Positions 21,354-30,037 of a stretch of DNA of 64,000 nucleotides are shown here, piece by piece (the stretch's first letter is position 1; each line of letters begins with the position of its first letter). Source of the DNA: Kribbella sp. ALI-6-A (GTDB lineage: Bacteria > Actinomycetota > Actinomycetes > Propionibacteriales > Kribbellaceae); NCBI RefSeq assembly GCF_001984195.1, contig NZ_MTQN01000012.1:1612001-1676000 (forward strand), written 5' to 3'. The notes below the pieces were generated by a model, which was not told where the DNA came from, searched no databases, and saw only the letters and a program-made list of their open reading frames with translations. Position numbers and translations under genes: made by a program.

Positions 21354-23327
21354 TCAGTTCCAGGGGGAGGGCGGCGGCGGGGGCACCACCGGCGGGCGGT
21401 CCTCGCACCACGTGGCGCCGGACCAGCCGCCGTCGTTGCCGGTCAGCAGGCGGACGTCGAACTCCGGTGGGCCGTTGAAGTGGAACGTGCCGCAGTTGTT
21501 GACGAACGGTGCGCCGACGTTGCGGGCGTCGACGTTCTCGAAGGTGGCCCAGCCGCCGACGCGGGCGTTGACGACGTTGGTGCCGGTGCCGTCCACCTTG
21601 ATGTTGCGCACGGCGACGTTGGTGATCGAGTGCTCGTCCTTGACCGGCCAGTCGACGACGAACAGGAATGCGTTGTACGTCGAGTCCAGGAACGAGCTGT
21701 CGGTGATCTCGATCCGGCCCGCCATGTCGGACTGCAGGGCGTAGAGCCAGATCGCGCCGAGGCCCAGGTCCCAGTTGAGGTCGCGGGGTCCGCCGCGAAC
21801 CGTGGTGTTGCGGGCGAAGGTCAGCGTGCCCTCGAACGGCGTGGAGCCGAAGCGCGAGCCGGCGTGCAGGGTGCTGCCCTCGCGGATCGGATCGGCGACC
21901 AGGTTGTCGGTGACGGCGTTGTCGCGGCCGCCGTAGATCGCGATGTTGTTCGCGAGCACCGGCGTCTGCACGGTGTTGTGGTCGTAGACGTTGTGGTGGT
22001 TCACCAGGCCGGCCGGATTGGCTTCCGACCACATCGCCAGGCCGTCGTCGCCACTGTTGCGGACGAAGTTGTTGGTCGCCCGGACGTTCGAGACGCCCAG
22101 GTGCAGGTTCATCCCGTCGGCGATCTGGTCGACGATGATGTTGTCGCGGATCAGCAGCCCGTCCATCGGGCCGTCCAGCCAGATCCCGACCTTGGTGTGG
22201 TGCAGGTACAGCCCGCGGATCGACGAGCCGCCGCCGATCGCGCCGCCGATGCCGTTCACCTGGTCGGTGTCGATCCGCTCCCGGACGTCGCTCTCGATCG
22301 CGAAGTCGGCCAGGTGCACGCCGGTGCTGCCGCCGTCCTCGGCGTACTTGCCGTAGAAGCCCGGCGCGCTGTGCACGGACTTGTCCGGCGCGGGTTCCGG
22401 CAGCGGCAGCACCTTGCCCTTGATGATCGACCACCAGTTGCCGGCCCCCTGGATCGTCACCTTGTCGACGATGATGTGCCGGTTCACCTGGAAGGTCCCG
22501 GCCGGGATGAACACCGACCAGCCGAGCTTTTTCGCGGCCGCGATGGTCCGATCGATCGCCGGTGCCGCGTCCCGCCGCCCGGTGGGATCGGCGCCGAACA
22601 ACCGGATGTCGAGCGATCGCGCCGGCTGCCGCTTCGGGGCGGCGACCAGCTCGAAGTCGGCGACGTCGAGCACGTACCAGGACGCCGGGGTGTGGCGGGG
22701 GATCTCGAAGCGCACCCGGTCGCCGGCGCGGTAGGTCTTGCCGAGCATCAACCGCTGTTCGTCGTAGAAGTGGTTCGGGCGGAACGGCTTCGTCACCGGG
22801 TCTGGTTCGGGCTTCCACCAGCCCGGGTTCGGGTCGACGTCCGGATCGTTGGAGAAGGGGTACATCCCGTACAGCCAGGCGTACTCCGACGTCAGCGTCA
22901 TGGTCTGCTTGCGCTTGCCGTTGACCGTGACGTCGAGCGGCGCGCGCAGGCCGCCGCCGGACGGCGTGTCCGGGATGCTGTAGCGCAGGGTCAGCGCGTT
23001 CGCGGGCCGGGTGAGCGTGAACTCGACGTACTGGCCGCGCTCGGTCAGCCGTACGGCGGTGCGCCCGGAGGCCTCGGCGGGCAGCGTGTACGCCTCGCGG
23101 CTCGGGCCGATCCGCTCGCCGTTGGTCCAGGCGTTCTCGGCCTCCTGCTCGACGAACGGCACGGTCGCACCCCGGCCCTGGACGAGCGCGGGGTCGAGGC
23201 CGGCCCGGGTCTCCCGTGGCGCGGGCCGGACCGGTTGGGCGGAGGCGGTCAGGGCTGAACCGGACAGCAGTGCGCCGATCACGACGCCGGTCACCGCCAA
23301 GCGGCGACGAAACCTTGGGTGGGACAC
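21354..23327 (-). CDS. Secreted beta-helix glycoside hydrolase, GH87-like (alpha-1,3-glucanase/mycodextranase), with N-terminal carbohydrate-binding module
   Basis: A 657-residue secreted protein. The signal peptide has a hydrophobic stretch (TGVVIGALLSGSALTASA) and cleaves near residue 31. Residues about 45-230 look like a CBM6/35-type beta-sandwich (FVEQEAENAW, YVEFTLTRPANALTLRYSIP). A pectate-lyase-superfamily right-handed beta-helix follows (DIRLFGADPTGRRDAAPAID; VDKVTIQGAGNWWSIIKG; LLIRDNIIVDQIADGMNLH). The acidic segment NSGDDGLAMWSE matches the Asp-Asp pair of GH87 as I recall it. It ends in a Pro-rich tail. I chose the GTG at 23327 (GGGGGTTCC upstream). A fungal or streptococcal alpha-1,3-glucan target is inferred. 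Confidence 0.7.
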   Translation of the reverse strand: MSHPRFRRRLAVTGVVIGALLSGSALTASAQPVRPAPRETRAGLDPALVQGRGATVPFVEQEAENAWTNGERIGPSREAYTLPAEASGRTAVRLTERGQYVEFTLTRPANALTLRYSIPDTPSGGGLRAPLDVTVNGKRKQTMTLTSEYAWLYGMYPFSNDPDVDPNPGWWKPEPDPVTKPFRPNHFYDEQRLMLGKTYRAGDRVRFEIPRHTPASWYVLDVADFELVAAPKRQPARSLDIRLFGADPTGRRDAAPAIDRTIAAAKKLGWSVFIPAGTFQVNRHIIVDKVTIQGAGNWWSIIKGKVLPLPEPAPDKSVHSAPGFYGKYAEDGGSTGVHLADFAIESDVRERIDTDQVNGIGGAIGGGSSIRGLYLHHTKVGIWLDGPMDGLLIRDNIIVDQIADGMNLHLGVSNVRATNNFVRNSGDDGLAMWSEANPAGLVNHHNVYDHNTVQTPVLANNIAIYGGRDNAVTDNLVADPIREGSTLHAGSRFGSTPFEGTLTFARNTTVRGGPRDLNWDLGLGAIWLYALQSDMAGRIEITDSSFLDSTYNAFLFVVDWPVKDEHSITNVAVRNIKVDGTGTNVVNARVGGWATFENVDARNVGAPFVNNCGTFHFNGPPEFDVRLLTGNDGGWSGATWCEDRPPVVPPPPPSPWN

Positions 23328-23443
23328 GGAACCCCCTCGGACGTTGGTGCCCGGACAGTACGGCTCGTTGACGGCGGTCTGCAAGATCTCGACAGCGAAA
23401 AGAAATATCCGGGCAATCGAGCGCGGTGGGAGACTGTGCGACG

Positions 23444-24310
23444 GTGAACGCCACAGCTTTGTCTCTCGTGCTCGGTGCCGCCGTCCTGCACGCCGGCTGG
23501 AACTTCGCGGCCAAGCGGGTCCGGCGGGGCGGCGCCGTTTTCGTCTGGGCCTACTACACGGCGGCGAGTGTGGTGCTCCTGCCCGCTCTGGTGGCCGCGC
23601 TGATCTGGTCGGACGCGCGGCCGACGTGGATGTGGCTGGTCGCGGCGGGCGGCAGCGCGGTGCTGCACATCGGGTACGGGATCGTGCTGCAGCGTGGGTA
23701 CGACGTGGGCGACCTGTCGGTGGTCTATCCGGTCGCTCGCGGGACCGGGCCGTTGCTCGCGGTCGCCTTCGCGGTGCTGCTGCTGGGCGAGCGGCCAGGG
23801 GTGCTCGGGCTGATCGGGGCCGGGTTGATCGTCGCCGGCGTACTCGGGATCGGTAGTGGCTCGCGGCAACCATCCGCCCGCGGCGGGGTGAAAGCCGGCA
23901 TCGGGTACGGCGTGGCGACGGGCGCGCTGATCGCGGCGTACACGTTGTGGGACGCGTTCTCGGTGACGACGCTGGCGGTGCCACCGCTGATCTACTTCGC
24001 GACGGCGTCGGTGTTGCAGAGTCTGCTGCTTGCTCCGCAGGTGGTGCGGCGGCCGGAGCAGCTTCGGCTGCTGTGGAAGGAGAATCGGCGGGAGATCGCC
24101 GTGGTGGGGTTGCTGTCGCCGATCGCTTACGTGATGGTGCTCTACGCGATGCGGCTGGCGCCGGTGAGTCTGGTGGCGCCGGCGCGGGAGGTGAGCATCG
24201 TGCTGAGTGGGTTGGCCGCTTGGTTGGTGCTGGGGGAGGCCGGGGCGCGGCGGCGGTTGGTCGGGAGTGTGGTTGTGCTGGTGGGGATTGTCGCTATTGC
24301 CTTGGCTTAG
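23444..24310 (+). CDS. EamA/DMT-family transporter
   Basis: A 288-residue membrane protein with about ten hydrophobic helices in two EamA repeats (residues about 5-135 and 150-285). The first repeat has the typical LHAGWNFAAKRV opening, and both end in a short loop-helix with LLGERPG and LVLGEAGARR. Members export amino acids, nucleosides or other metabolites. The GTG at 23444 was preferred over 23426 because GGGAG lies about ten bases upstream. No operon partner; the GntR gene converges from downstream. Confidence 0.85.
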   Translation: MNATALSLVLGAAVLHAGWNFAAKRVRRGGAVFVWAYYTAASVVLLPALVAALIWSDARPTWMWLVAAGGSAVLHIGYGIVLQRGYDVGDLSVVYPVARGTGPLLAVAFAVLLLGERPGVLGLIGAGLIVAGVLGIGSGSRQPSARGGVKAGIGYGVATGALIAAYTLWDAFSVTTLAVPPLIYFATASVLQSLLLAPQVVRRPEQLRLLWKENRREIAVVGLLSPIAYVMVLYAMRLAPVSLVAPAREVSIVLSGLAAWLVLGEAGARRRLVGSVVVLVGIVAIALA

Positions 24311-24342
24311 GTCGGTTGCCTCGCAGGAGCTGCCTGGGGAGG

Positions 24343-25050
24343 TCAGTCCGGGGTCGGGAGCGCGACCTGCGGGTCCGGGCGGAGGGCTCGGAGCCAGAGT
24401 TCGGTTTGGGCGATGTGGGCCGAGGCGGCGGTGGCGGCGGCGGCCGGGTCGCGGTGGGTGATCGCGGACAGGATCGCCCGGTGGCCCAGGTCGCTGGTGC
24501 GCTTGATCGCCTCGAAGTCGGCGCCGGGGGCGAAGATCCGGTAGTGGCCGCCGCGGCCGCGGATGACGCCGGTCAGGGCGGTGACGGTGGGGTTGCCGCC
24601 GGCCTCGCAGATCGCGCCGTGGAACTCCGCGTCCAGGGCCTGGATCTCGGCCGCGTCCGTGGTCGCCTCCAGGCGGTCCAGGATGTCGCCGAGGCGCTCG
24701 GTCAGGGCCGGTTCCTGGCGGGCGGCGGCGGCCGCGGTGGCGTGCGCCTCCAGGATCCGCCGGACCTCGAGCAGTTGCAGCACACCCTCGAGCGGGATCA
24801 GCTCGACCGACAGCGAGAAGCGGCTGATGATCTCGGCCGGGTCGAGCGCCGAGACGTAAGTGCCCGAGCCGTGCCGGGACTCGATCACCCCGAGCGCGGC
24901 CAGTGACCTGGTGGCCTCTCGCAACGAACTGCGCGACACCCCGAGGTGGTCGCACAACTCCGGCTCCGGCGGGAACTTCGCCCCCGGCCCGAGCTCGCCC
25001 GACGCGATCATCCGGCGCAGGCCGGTCAGGGCGCGATCGGTTGCTGCCAC
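24343..25050 (-). CDS. GntR-family (FadR subfamily) transcriptional regulator
   Basis: A 235-residue regulator. The N-terminal winged helix has KFPPEPELCDHLGVSRSSLR and EATRSLAALGVIESRHGSGT (about residues 25-64). The C-terminal FCD domain (about 90-220) has the metal-ligand pattern of the family, with DAEFHGAICEAGGNP and HRAILSAITHRDP. The GTG at 25050 has GGAGGCGACC directly upstream. It is divergent from the sugar ABC importer at 25241 and is its probable repressor, relieved by a sugar or sugar acid. Confidence 0.9.
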   Translation of the reverse strand: MAATDRALTGLRRMIASGELGPGAKFPPEPELCDHLGVSRSSLREATRSLAALGVIESRHGSGTYVSALDPAEIISRFSLSVELIPLEGVLQLLEVRRILEAHATAAAAARQEPALTERLGDILDRLEATTDAAEIQALDAEFHGAICEAGGNPTVTALTGVIRGRGGHYRIFAPGADFEAIKRTSDLGHRAILSAITHRDPAAAATAASAHIAQTELWLRALRPDPQVALPTPD

Positions 25051-25100
25051 GGTCGCCTCCTCCCGTTCCGGCTGCCGGACCGTTCCGGCGTACCTGATGT

Positions 25101-25119
25101 TAAGTCCTCAGACCACTTA
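25101..25119. promoter_or_regulatory. Candidate GntR operator
   Basis: The 19-base sequence TAAGTnnTCnGAnnACTTA is an inverted repeat in the 190-base interval between the divergent regulator and the ABC importer operon, 51 bases before the regulator start. Size and symmetry suit a FadR-type dimer. The rest of the interval carries the importer's ribosome binding site GAGGAGAAG. Confidence 0.55.
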
Positions 25120-25240
25120 CGGTCACATCTTCGGCAAGTTCTTGTCCACCCCGCGCGAATGTGGTTAATGTGCGGACAACGATCGACCAACTCGTCTGAT
25201 GTCCCCCTCTCCTGGCCCACATCCCCTGAGGAGAAGCGCC

Positions 25241-26554
25241 ATGCGTCACCGCAAGATGCTCGCACCACTGACCGCCGCGTTCGCCGCCGCCACGCTGGCG
25301 CTGACCGCATGCGGTCCCGGCCCGGCCGAGAAGGCCCAGAGCGGGGGTGAGGTCAAGCTCCAGATGGTCGAGAGCCTGACCAACCCGACCCGTACGGCGC
25401 TGCTGAAGAAGCTGATCGCCGACTTCGAGAAGGCCAACTCCGGCATCAAGGTGCAGCTGATCTCGCCGCCGACCAACCAGGCGGACCAGAAGATCCAGCA
25501 GATGCTGCAGTCCGGCAAGGGCGTCGACGTGCTCGAGGTGCGCGACACCACCGTCGGCCCGTTCTCCACCAACAAGTGGATCTACGACATGGCGCCGGAC
25601 CTCAAGGACTGGGACGGCCTGCAGGCGCTCACCCCGAACGCCCTGGCCGTCACCCAGCAGGGCGGCAAGTCGTACATGGTCCCGTACGGCTTCTACGGGC
25701 TGTCGCTGTTCTACCGCAAGGACCTGGTCCAGCAGGCCGGATTCACTGGCCCGCCGAAGAGCTGGCCGGAGCTGGTCGAGCAGGCCAAGAAGATCAACGA
25801 CCCGGCGAAGAACAAGTACGGCTACTCGTTCCGCGGTGGGCTCGGCGGCGCCGGCAACGCGATCGCGGTGATCTCCGGCTACGTGATCGACGACATCAAC
25901 AAGGACAACGCGTTCAAGCTGACCAACGGCAAGACGATCTTCTCGTCGCCGAAGGCCGTCGACGCGCTGAACCTGTACGTCGACCTGTTCAAGAACGCCT
26001 CCCCGCCGTCGTCGGTGAGCTGGGGCTACCCGGAGATGGTGCAGGGCTTCACCTCCGGCACCACGGGCTTCCTACTGCAGGACCCCGAGGTGATCGCCAC
26101 GGTCCGTGAGTCCAAGACCATCAAGGAGGACCAGTGGGGCACGGCGCCGCTGCCGGTCGGCCCGACCGGCAAGGCCGCGCAGCCGCTGGCCAACGCCGGC
26201 TGGGGTGTCGCGGAGGGCAGCGAGCACAAGGCCGAGGCGGTCAAGCTGGTCAAGTTCCTCACCTCGGGCGACGCGGCGATGACGTTCTCGAAGGAGAACA
26301 GCCTGGTCCCGATCCTCAAGTCGGCCGCCGAGGACCCGTTCTTCAAGGACGGCCCGTGGGCGTCGTACGTCGCGATGAACGCCTCGCCGGAGACCTACGT
26401 GGTGGTCACCCAGCCGCGTGGCGTGCCGTGGTCGACCGAGTGGGGCAACAAGTCCGACGCCGACGTGCAGAAGCTGATCACCGGCAAGGCCCAGCCGGCC
26501 GAGATCCTGAAGAGCTGGGACGAGTACTGGACGAAGAAGTGGGCCGGGAACTGA
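25241..26554 (+). CDS. Extracellular sugar-binding lipoprotein of ABC importer
   Basis: A 437-residue family 1 solute-binding protein. The lipoprotein signal has the lipobox LTAC (Cys near residue 22) after a hydrophobic core, followed by the flexible linker GPGPAEKAQSGG. The body carries the conserved ALLKKLIADFEKANSGIKVQ, VPYGFYGLSLFYRKDLVQQA and SWPELVEQAKK segments of the maltose/multiple-sugar class. The ATG follows GAGGAGAAG by five bases. It is the first gene of the importer operon; no ATPase is encoded nearby, so a shared MsiK-type ATPase probably energises it. Confidence 0.93.
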   Translation: MRHRKMLAPLTAAFAAATLALTACGPGPAEKAQSGGEVKLQMVESLTNPTRTALLKKLIADFEKANSGIKVQLISPPTNQADQKIQQMLQSGKGVDVLEVRDTTVGPFSTNKWIYDMAPDLKDWDGLQALTPNALAVTQQGGKSYMVPYGFYGLSLFYRKDLVQQAGFTGPPKSWPELVEQAKKINDPAKNKYGYSFRGGLGGAGNAIAVISGYVIDDINKDNAFKLTNGKTIFSSPKAVDALNLYVDLFKNASPPSSVSWGYPEMVQGFTSGTTGFLLQDPEVIATVRESKTIKEDQWGTAPLPVGPTGKAAQPLANAGWGVAEGSEHKAEAVKLVKFLTSGDAAMTFSKENSLVPILKSAAEDPFFKDGPWASYVAMNASPETYVVVTQPRGVPWSTEWGNKSDADVQKLITGKAQPAEILKSWDEYWTKKWAGN

Positions 26555-26558
26555 CCTG

Positions 26559-27533
26559 ATGGCTGTCACCGAAACCAGGCCGGCCGCGAGCTCCCGCCGT
26601 ACGGCGGGCTCGCGGCCCCCGGCCGGACGACGGCGGCGGTTCAGCGGCCGGACGGCGCTGGTGCTGCTCGCCTTCATGATGCCCGCGATCGTGTTCGTCG
26701 GGCTGTTCACCTACTACCCGTTGCTGAACGGCATCCAGATGGCGTTCCGCAACTACAACCTCAACGACCTGTCCGACACCTCGTGGGTCGGGCTGCAGAA
26801 CTTCCGCACCCTGCTCGGCGACGAGATGTTCCGCGGCACGGTGAAGAACTCGGTCGTCTGGGTGGTCGGGTCGCTGGTCCCGCAGTTTCTGATCGGCTTC
26901 ACGATGGCGCTGTGGCTGCGGCGCAAGTTCCGCTTCCGGGGTGCGTACCAGGCGCTGGTGTTCTTCCCGTGGGCGGTGTCGGGCTTCCTGATCGGCATCC
27001 TGTTCCGCTGGATGTTCAACGGCGAGTTCGGTGTGGTCAACGACCTGCTGATGAAGGCGCACCTGATCGACACGCCGGTGCCGTGGCTGGCCGACGCCCG
27101 CTACGCGATGGTCGCGGTGATCAGCGCGAACGTCTGGTACGGCGTGACGTTCTTCGCGATCATGATCCTCGCCGCGCTGCAGTCGGTACCGGACGAGCTC
27201 TACGAGGCCTCCGCGATCGACGGCGCCGGCAAGGTCCGCACGCTGTTCAGCATCACGATCCCGTCGATCCGGACCACGCTCGCGCTGACCGTGCTGCTGC
27301 GGGTGATCTGGACCTTCAACTCCCCGGAGCTGATCTTCGGCATGACCGGTGGTGGTCCCGCCAACGAGACGCACATCGTCACGTCGTACATGATCCAGGT
27401 GACCCAGGAGGGTGACTACGGGCGCGCCTCGGCGATGGGCGTGATGGTGGTCTTCGTGCTGCTGCTGTTCGCGATCTTCTACCTGCTCGCGGTCCGGACC
27501 CGGACGCCGCGACGGAAGGCGGTGGCCCGATGA
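26559..27533 (+). CDS. Sugar ABC transporter permease (MalF/UgpA type)
   Basis: A 324-residue permease with six membrane helices and the EAA loop ELYEASAIDGAGKVRTLFSI (about residues 212-231), the coupling site for the ATPase. The N-terminal 28 residues are Arg/Pro-rich and cytoplasmic. It starts four bases after the binding-protein gene and overlaps the next permease by ATGA. Confidence 0.93.
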   Translation: MAVTETRPAASSRRTAGSRPPAGRRRRFSGRTALVLLAFMMPAIVFVGLFTYYPLLNGIQMAFRNYNLNDLSDTSWVGLQNFRTLLGDEMFRGTVKNSVVWVVGSLVPQFLIGFTMALWLRRKFRFRGAYQALVFFPWAVSGFLIGILFRWMFNGEFGVVNDLLMKAHLIDTPVPWLADARYAMVAVISANVWYGVTFFAIMILAALQSVPDELYEASAIDGAGKVRTLFSITIPSIRTTLALTVLLRVIWTFNSPELIFGMTGGGPANETHIVTSYMIQVTQEGDYGRASAMGVMVVFVLLLFAIFYLLAVRTRTPRRKAVAR

Positions 27534-28366
27534 TTCTCGATCAGAGCCTGGCCGGCAAGGTCGCGAAGTTCACGGGGCTGGGCATCTGTCTGGTGCTCAC
27601 CGTGTTCCCGCTGTACTGGATCCTGGTCACGTCGTTCAAGGACCCGGGGTCGATCTTCGCCTATCCGCTGAAGTACTGGCCGTCGGAGTTCTCGCTGGCC
27701 AACTACACCGGGTTGTTCGAGCAGTCGAACTTCGGGGTGTTCATCGGCAACAGCCTGATCGTGTCGCTGGTCGCGGCCGCGCTGGCGACGGTGGTGTCGC
27801 TGCTGGCGGCGTACGTGCTGGCCCGGTTCGAGTTCGTCTCCAAGGGCGCGGTGATGGGCGCCTTCCTGGTCACCCAGATGATCCCGGGCTTCATCGCGCT
27901 CGGCTCGCTGTACATCCTGATGACCAGGCTCTACCTGGTCGACAGCCGGGTCGGACTGGTGCTGGTGTACGTCGCGGTGTCGATCCCGCTGTGCACGGTG
28001 ATGCTGCGCGGCTTCTTCGAGAACGTCCCGGCCTCGCTCGAGGAGGCCGCGATGGTCGACGGCTGCTCGCGCTTCTCGGCGCTGTTCCGGGTGCTGGTCC
28101 CGGTGATGACGCCCGGCATCGCCGCGTCGTTCATCTTCAACTTCGTGAACTGCTGGAACGAGCTGTTCCTGTCGGTCACGCTGCTGAACTCCGACAGCAA
28201 CAAGACCGTGCCCGCGGCGCTGAACGGCTTCATCTCCAGCTACAACATCGACTGGGGCTCGATGTCGGCCGCGGCCGTGCTGTCGATCATCCCGACGATG
28301 ATCCTGTTCGCCGTCGCCAGCCGCTACATCGTCCAGGGGCTGACCGCCGGAGCCGTCAAGGAGTGA
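27530..28366 (+). CDS. Sugar ABC transporter permease (MalG/UgpE type)
   Basis: A 278-residue second permease with six membrane helices. The EAA loop is SLEEAAMVDGCSRFSALFRV (about residues 168-187), and the C-terminus YIVQGLTAGAVKE is the usual MalG-type ending. It overlaps the first permease by four bases. The two permeases and the lipoprotein form an importer for a mono- or oligosaccharide under the divergent GntR regulator. Confidence 0.93.
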   Translation: MILDQSLAGKVAKFTGLGICLVLTVFPLYWILVTSFKDPGSIFAYPLKYWPSEFSLANYTGLFEQSNFGVFIGNSLIVSLVAAALATVVSLLAAYVLARFEFVSKGAVMGAFLVTQMIPGFIALGSLYILMTRLYLVDSRVGLVLVYVAVSIPLCTVMLRGFFENVPASLEEAAMVDGCSRFSALFRVLVPVMTPGIAASFIFNFVNCWNELFLSVTLLNSDSNKTVPAALNGFISSYNIDWGSMSAAAVLSIIPTMILFAVASRYIVQGLTAGAVKE

Positions 28367-28402
28367 CAGACTGGGGTCATTCACCGACGGAGGGACAGAG
28401 GC

Positions 28403-29170
28403 GTGGCGACTGCGCTGGTGACGGGACCTACGGCGGGGATCGGGCGGGCCTTCGCGGAGAAGCTGGCGCGGGAAGGTTACGACCTGGTCCTGGTGGCCCG
28501 GGACGAGAATCGGCTGCGGGAGGTCGCCGACGAGATCAGTGGGCTGTACGGCGTGCGGTGCGAGGTGCTCGCCGCTGATCTGACCGATCCCGAGCAGCTG
28601 GCGCGGGTCGAGCGGCGGTTCTCCGACGGGCCGGTCGAGGTGCTGGTGAACAACGCCGGGTTCGGGCAGAAGAAGCCGTTCTGGGCGAACACGATCGAGC
28701 AGGAGGAGCGGCAGCTCGACCTGCTGGTCCGGGTGGTGCTGCGGCTGACGCACGCGGCGGTGCTGCCGATGATCGAGCGTGGGTCCGGCGCGGTGGTGAA
28801 CGTGTCGTCGGTGGCCGGCTTCATGCCGCGCGGTACCTACAGCGCGCACAAGTCCTGGGTGACGAACTTCTCCGCCGGGCTGGCGATCGAGCTGCACGCC
28901 AAGGGCGTCGCGGTGATGGCGCTGTGCCCGGGCTTCGTGCACACCGAGTTCCACCAGCGGATGGGCATGGACAAGACCATCGTCCCGTCGTTCCTCTGGC
29001 TGGACGCGACCGACCTGGTCGAGGCCGCCTGGTCGGACCTCATGCAGGGCAAGGCGATCTCGATCCCGACCTGGCGGTACAAATTGATCTCGGCCGGCGC
29101 GCGCCACGTGCCGCGCGCGCTGATCGCCCGCTTGTCGACCCTCGGCCTCGACGGACGCCGCCGCGGTTGA
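28403..29170 (+). CDS. Short-chain dehydrogenase/reductase
   Basis: A 255-residue classical SDR. The cofactor motif is VTGPTAGIGRAFA (TGxxxGIG, residues 6-18), with VNNAGFG near 86, the catalytic Ser in VNVSSVAGF and the Tyr-Lys pair in TYSAHKS (Y-x-x-x-K, about residue 150). The C-terminal LSTLG tail is Arg-rich. The GTG start lies 36 bases after the importer permease, so it may be part of that operon and act on the imported sugar or a derivative, though the family also includes lipid ketoreductases (the YqjQ/DltE branch). Confidence 0.88.
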   Translation: MATALVTGPTAGIGRAFAEKLAREGYDLVLVARDENRLREVADEISGLYGVRCEVLAADLTDPEQLARVERRFSDGPVEVLVNNAGFGQKKPFWANTIEQEERQLDLLVRVVLRLTHAAVLPMIERGSGAVVNVSSVAGFMPRGTYSAHKSWVTNFSAGLAIELHAKGVAVMALCPGFVHTEFHQRMGMDKTIVPSFLWLDATDLVEAAWSDLMQGKAISIPTWRYKLISAGARHVPRALIARLSTLGLDGRRRG

Positions 29171-29946
29171 AGGTCCTCAGCTGGAACCTGTGGTGGCGCT
29201 TCGGCCCGTGGCAGCAGCGCGCGGCCGCGATCCTCGCCGTCCTGCGGGAGGCGGACGCGGATCTGATCGGCCTGCAGGAGGTCTGGGCCCGCGACGACGA
29301 GAACCAGGCCGGCCTGATCGCTGCCGAGCTGGGCCTGCACTGGGCGTTCGCGCCGCTGCGCAACCCGGAGCCGTGGCAGCGTCGCGGTGGAGACCCATCG
29401 GTTGCCGTAGGCAACGCCATCCTGAGCCGGTGGCCGATCGAGGAGTCCGCGGTGCTGGATCTGCCCGGCGCCGAGGGCCGCAACGCGCTGCACGCCTTCA
29501 CCGGCGGGGTTCCGTTTTTCACTGCGCACCTGGAGGCGCCGCTGGACGCCTCGGCGATCCGGTGCGCGCAGGTCCGCGCGCTGGCGCAGTTTGTTGCCCA
29601 GCGCCCCCATTCGCATCCGCCGGTGGTCACCGGAGACTTCAACGCGGTGCCGGACTCCGACGAGCTGCGGTTGTTCAGCGGTGTCCGGACGGCGCCCGCC
29701 GTACCGGGACTGGTGCTGATCGACGCCTGGGAGTACGCCGACGGCCCTGGCGCGACTTGGGACGCGACCAACCCGTACGTCGCTGCGACGTTCACCCCGA
29801 GTGCCCGCGTCGACTACATCCACGTCGGTCCGCCGGGACCGCAAGGGCTCGGCCGCGTGATCGACGTACGGCGTACCGGTGACGAGCCGGTCGACGGGGT
29901 CTGGCCGTCCGACCATGCGGCCGTCGTCGCGGTGATCGGGAACTGA
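29167..29946 (+). CDS. Endonuclease/exonuclease/phosphatase (EEP) family protein
   Basis: A 259-residue EEP-fold hydrolase. It begins LKVLSWNLWWRFGPW with the conserved Asn, then the metal-binding Glu in LIGLQEVWARDD, the Asp-Asn pair in VVTGDFNAVPDS, and the C-terminal Asp-His in WPSDHAAVVAVI. The TTG start overlaps the SDR stop in TTGA, so translation is coupled. The frame runs further upstream but only antisense-like sequence lies there. Possible substrates are phosphodiesters such as sphingomyelin, nucleic acids or inositol phosphates. Confidence 0.85.
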   Translation: MKVLSWNLWWRFGPWQQRAAAILAVLREADADLIGLQEVWARDDENQAGLIAAELGLHWAFAPLRNPEPWQRRGGDPSVAVGNAILSRWPIEESAVLDLPGAEGRNALHAFTGGVPFFTAHLEAPLDASAIRCAQVRALAQFVAQRPHSHPPVVTGDFNAVPDSDELRLFSGVRTAPAVPGLVLIDAWEYADGPGATWDATNPYVAATFTPSARVDYIHVGPPGPQGLGRVIDVRRTGDEPVDGVWPSDHAAVVAVIGN

Positions 29947-30037
29947 GACAAAAAACCGGCGGAAAATCCGGAGCCAACCAAACGCCGGTCGCTAGCGTCC
30001 ATCTGATCGAGGCAGTGCCGAGCAGAAGGTGGACGAC

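Noticed and set aside
20080..23514. Minus-strand open frame of 1144 codons over the aminotransferase and GH87-like genes
   Set aside because: It spans two real genes in another frame of the same strand and crosses their intergenic region, with an Arg-rich nonsense product.
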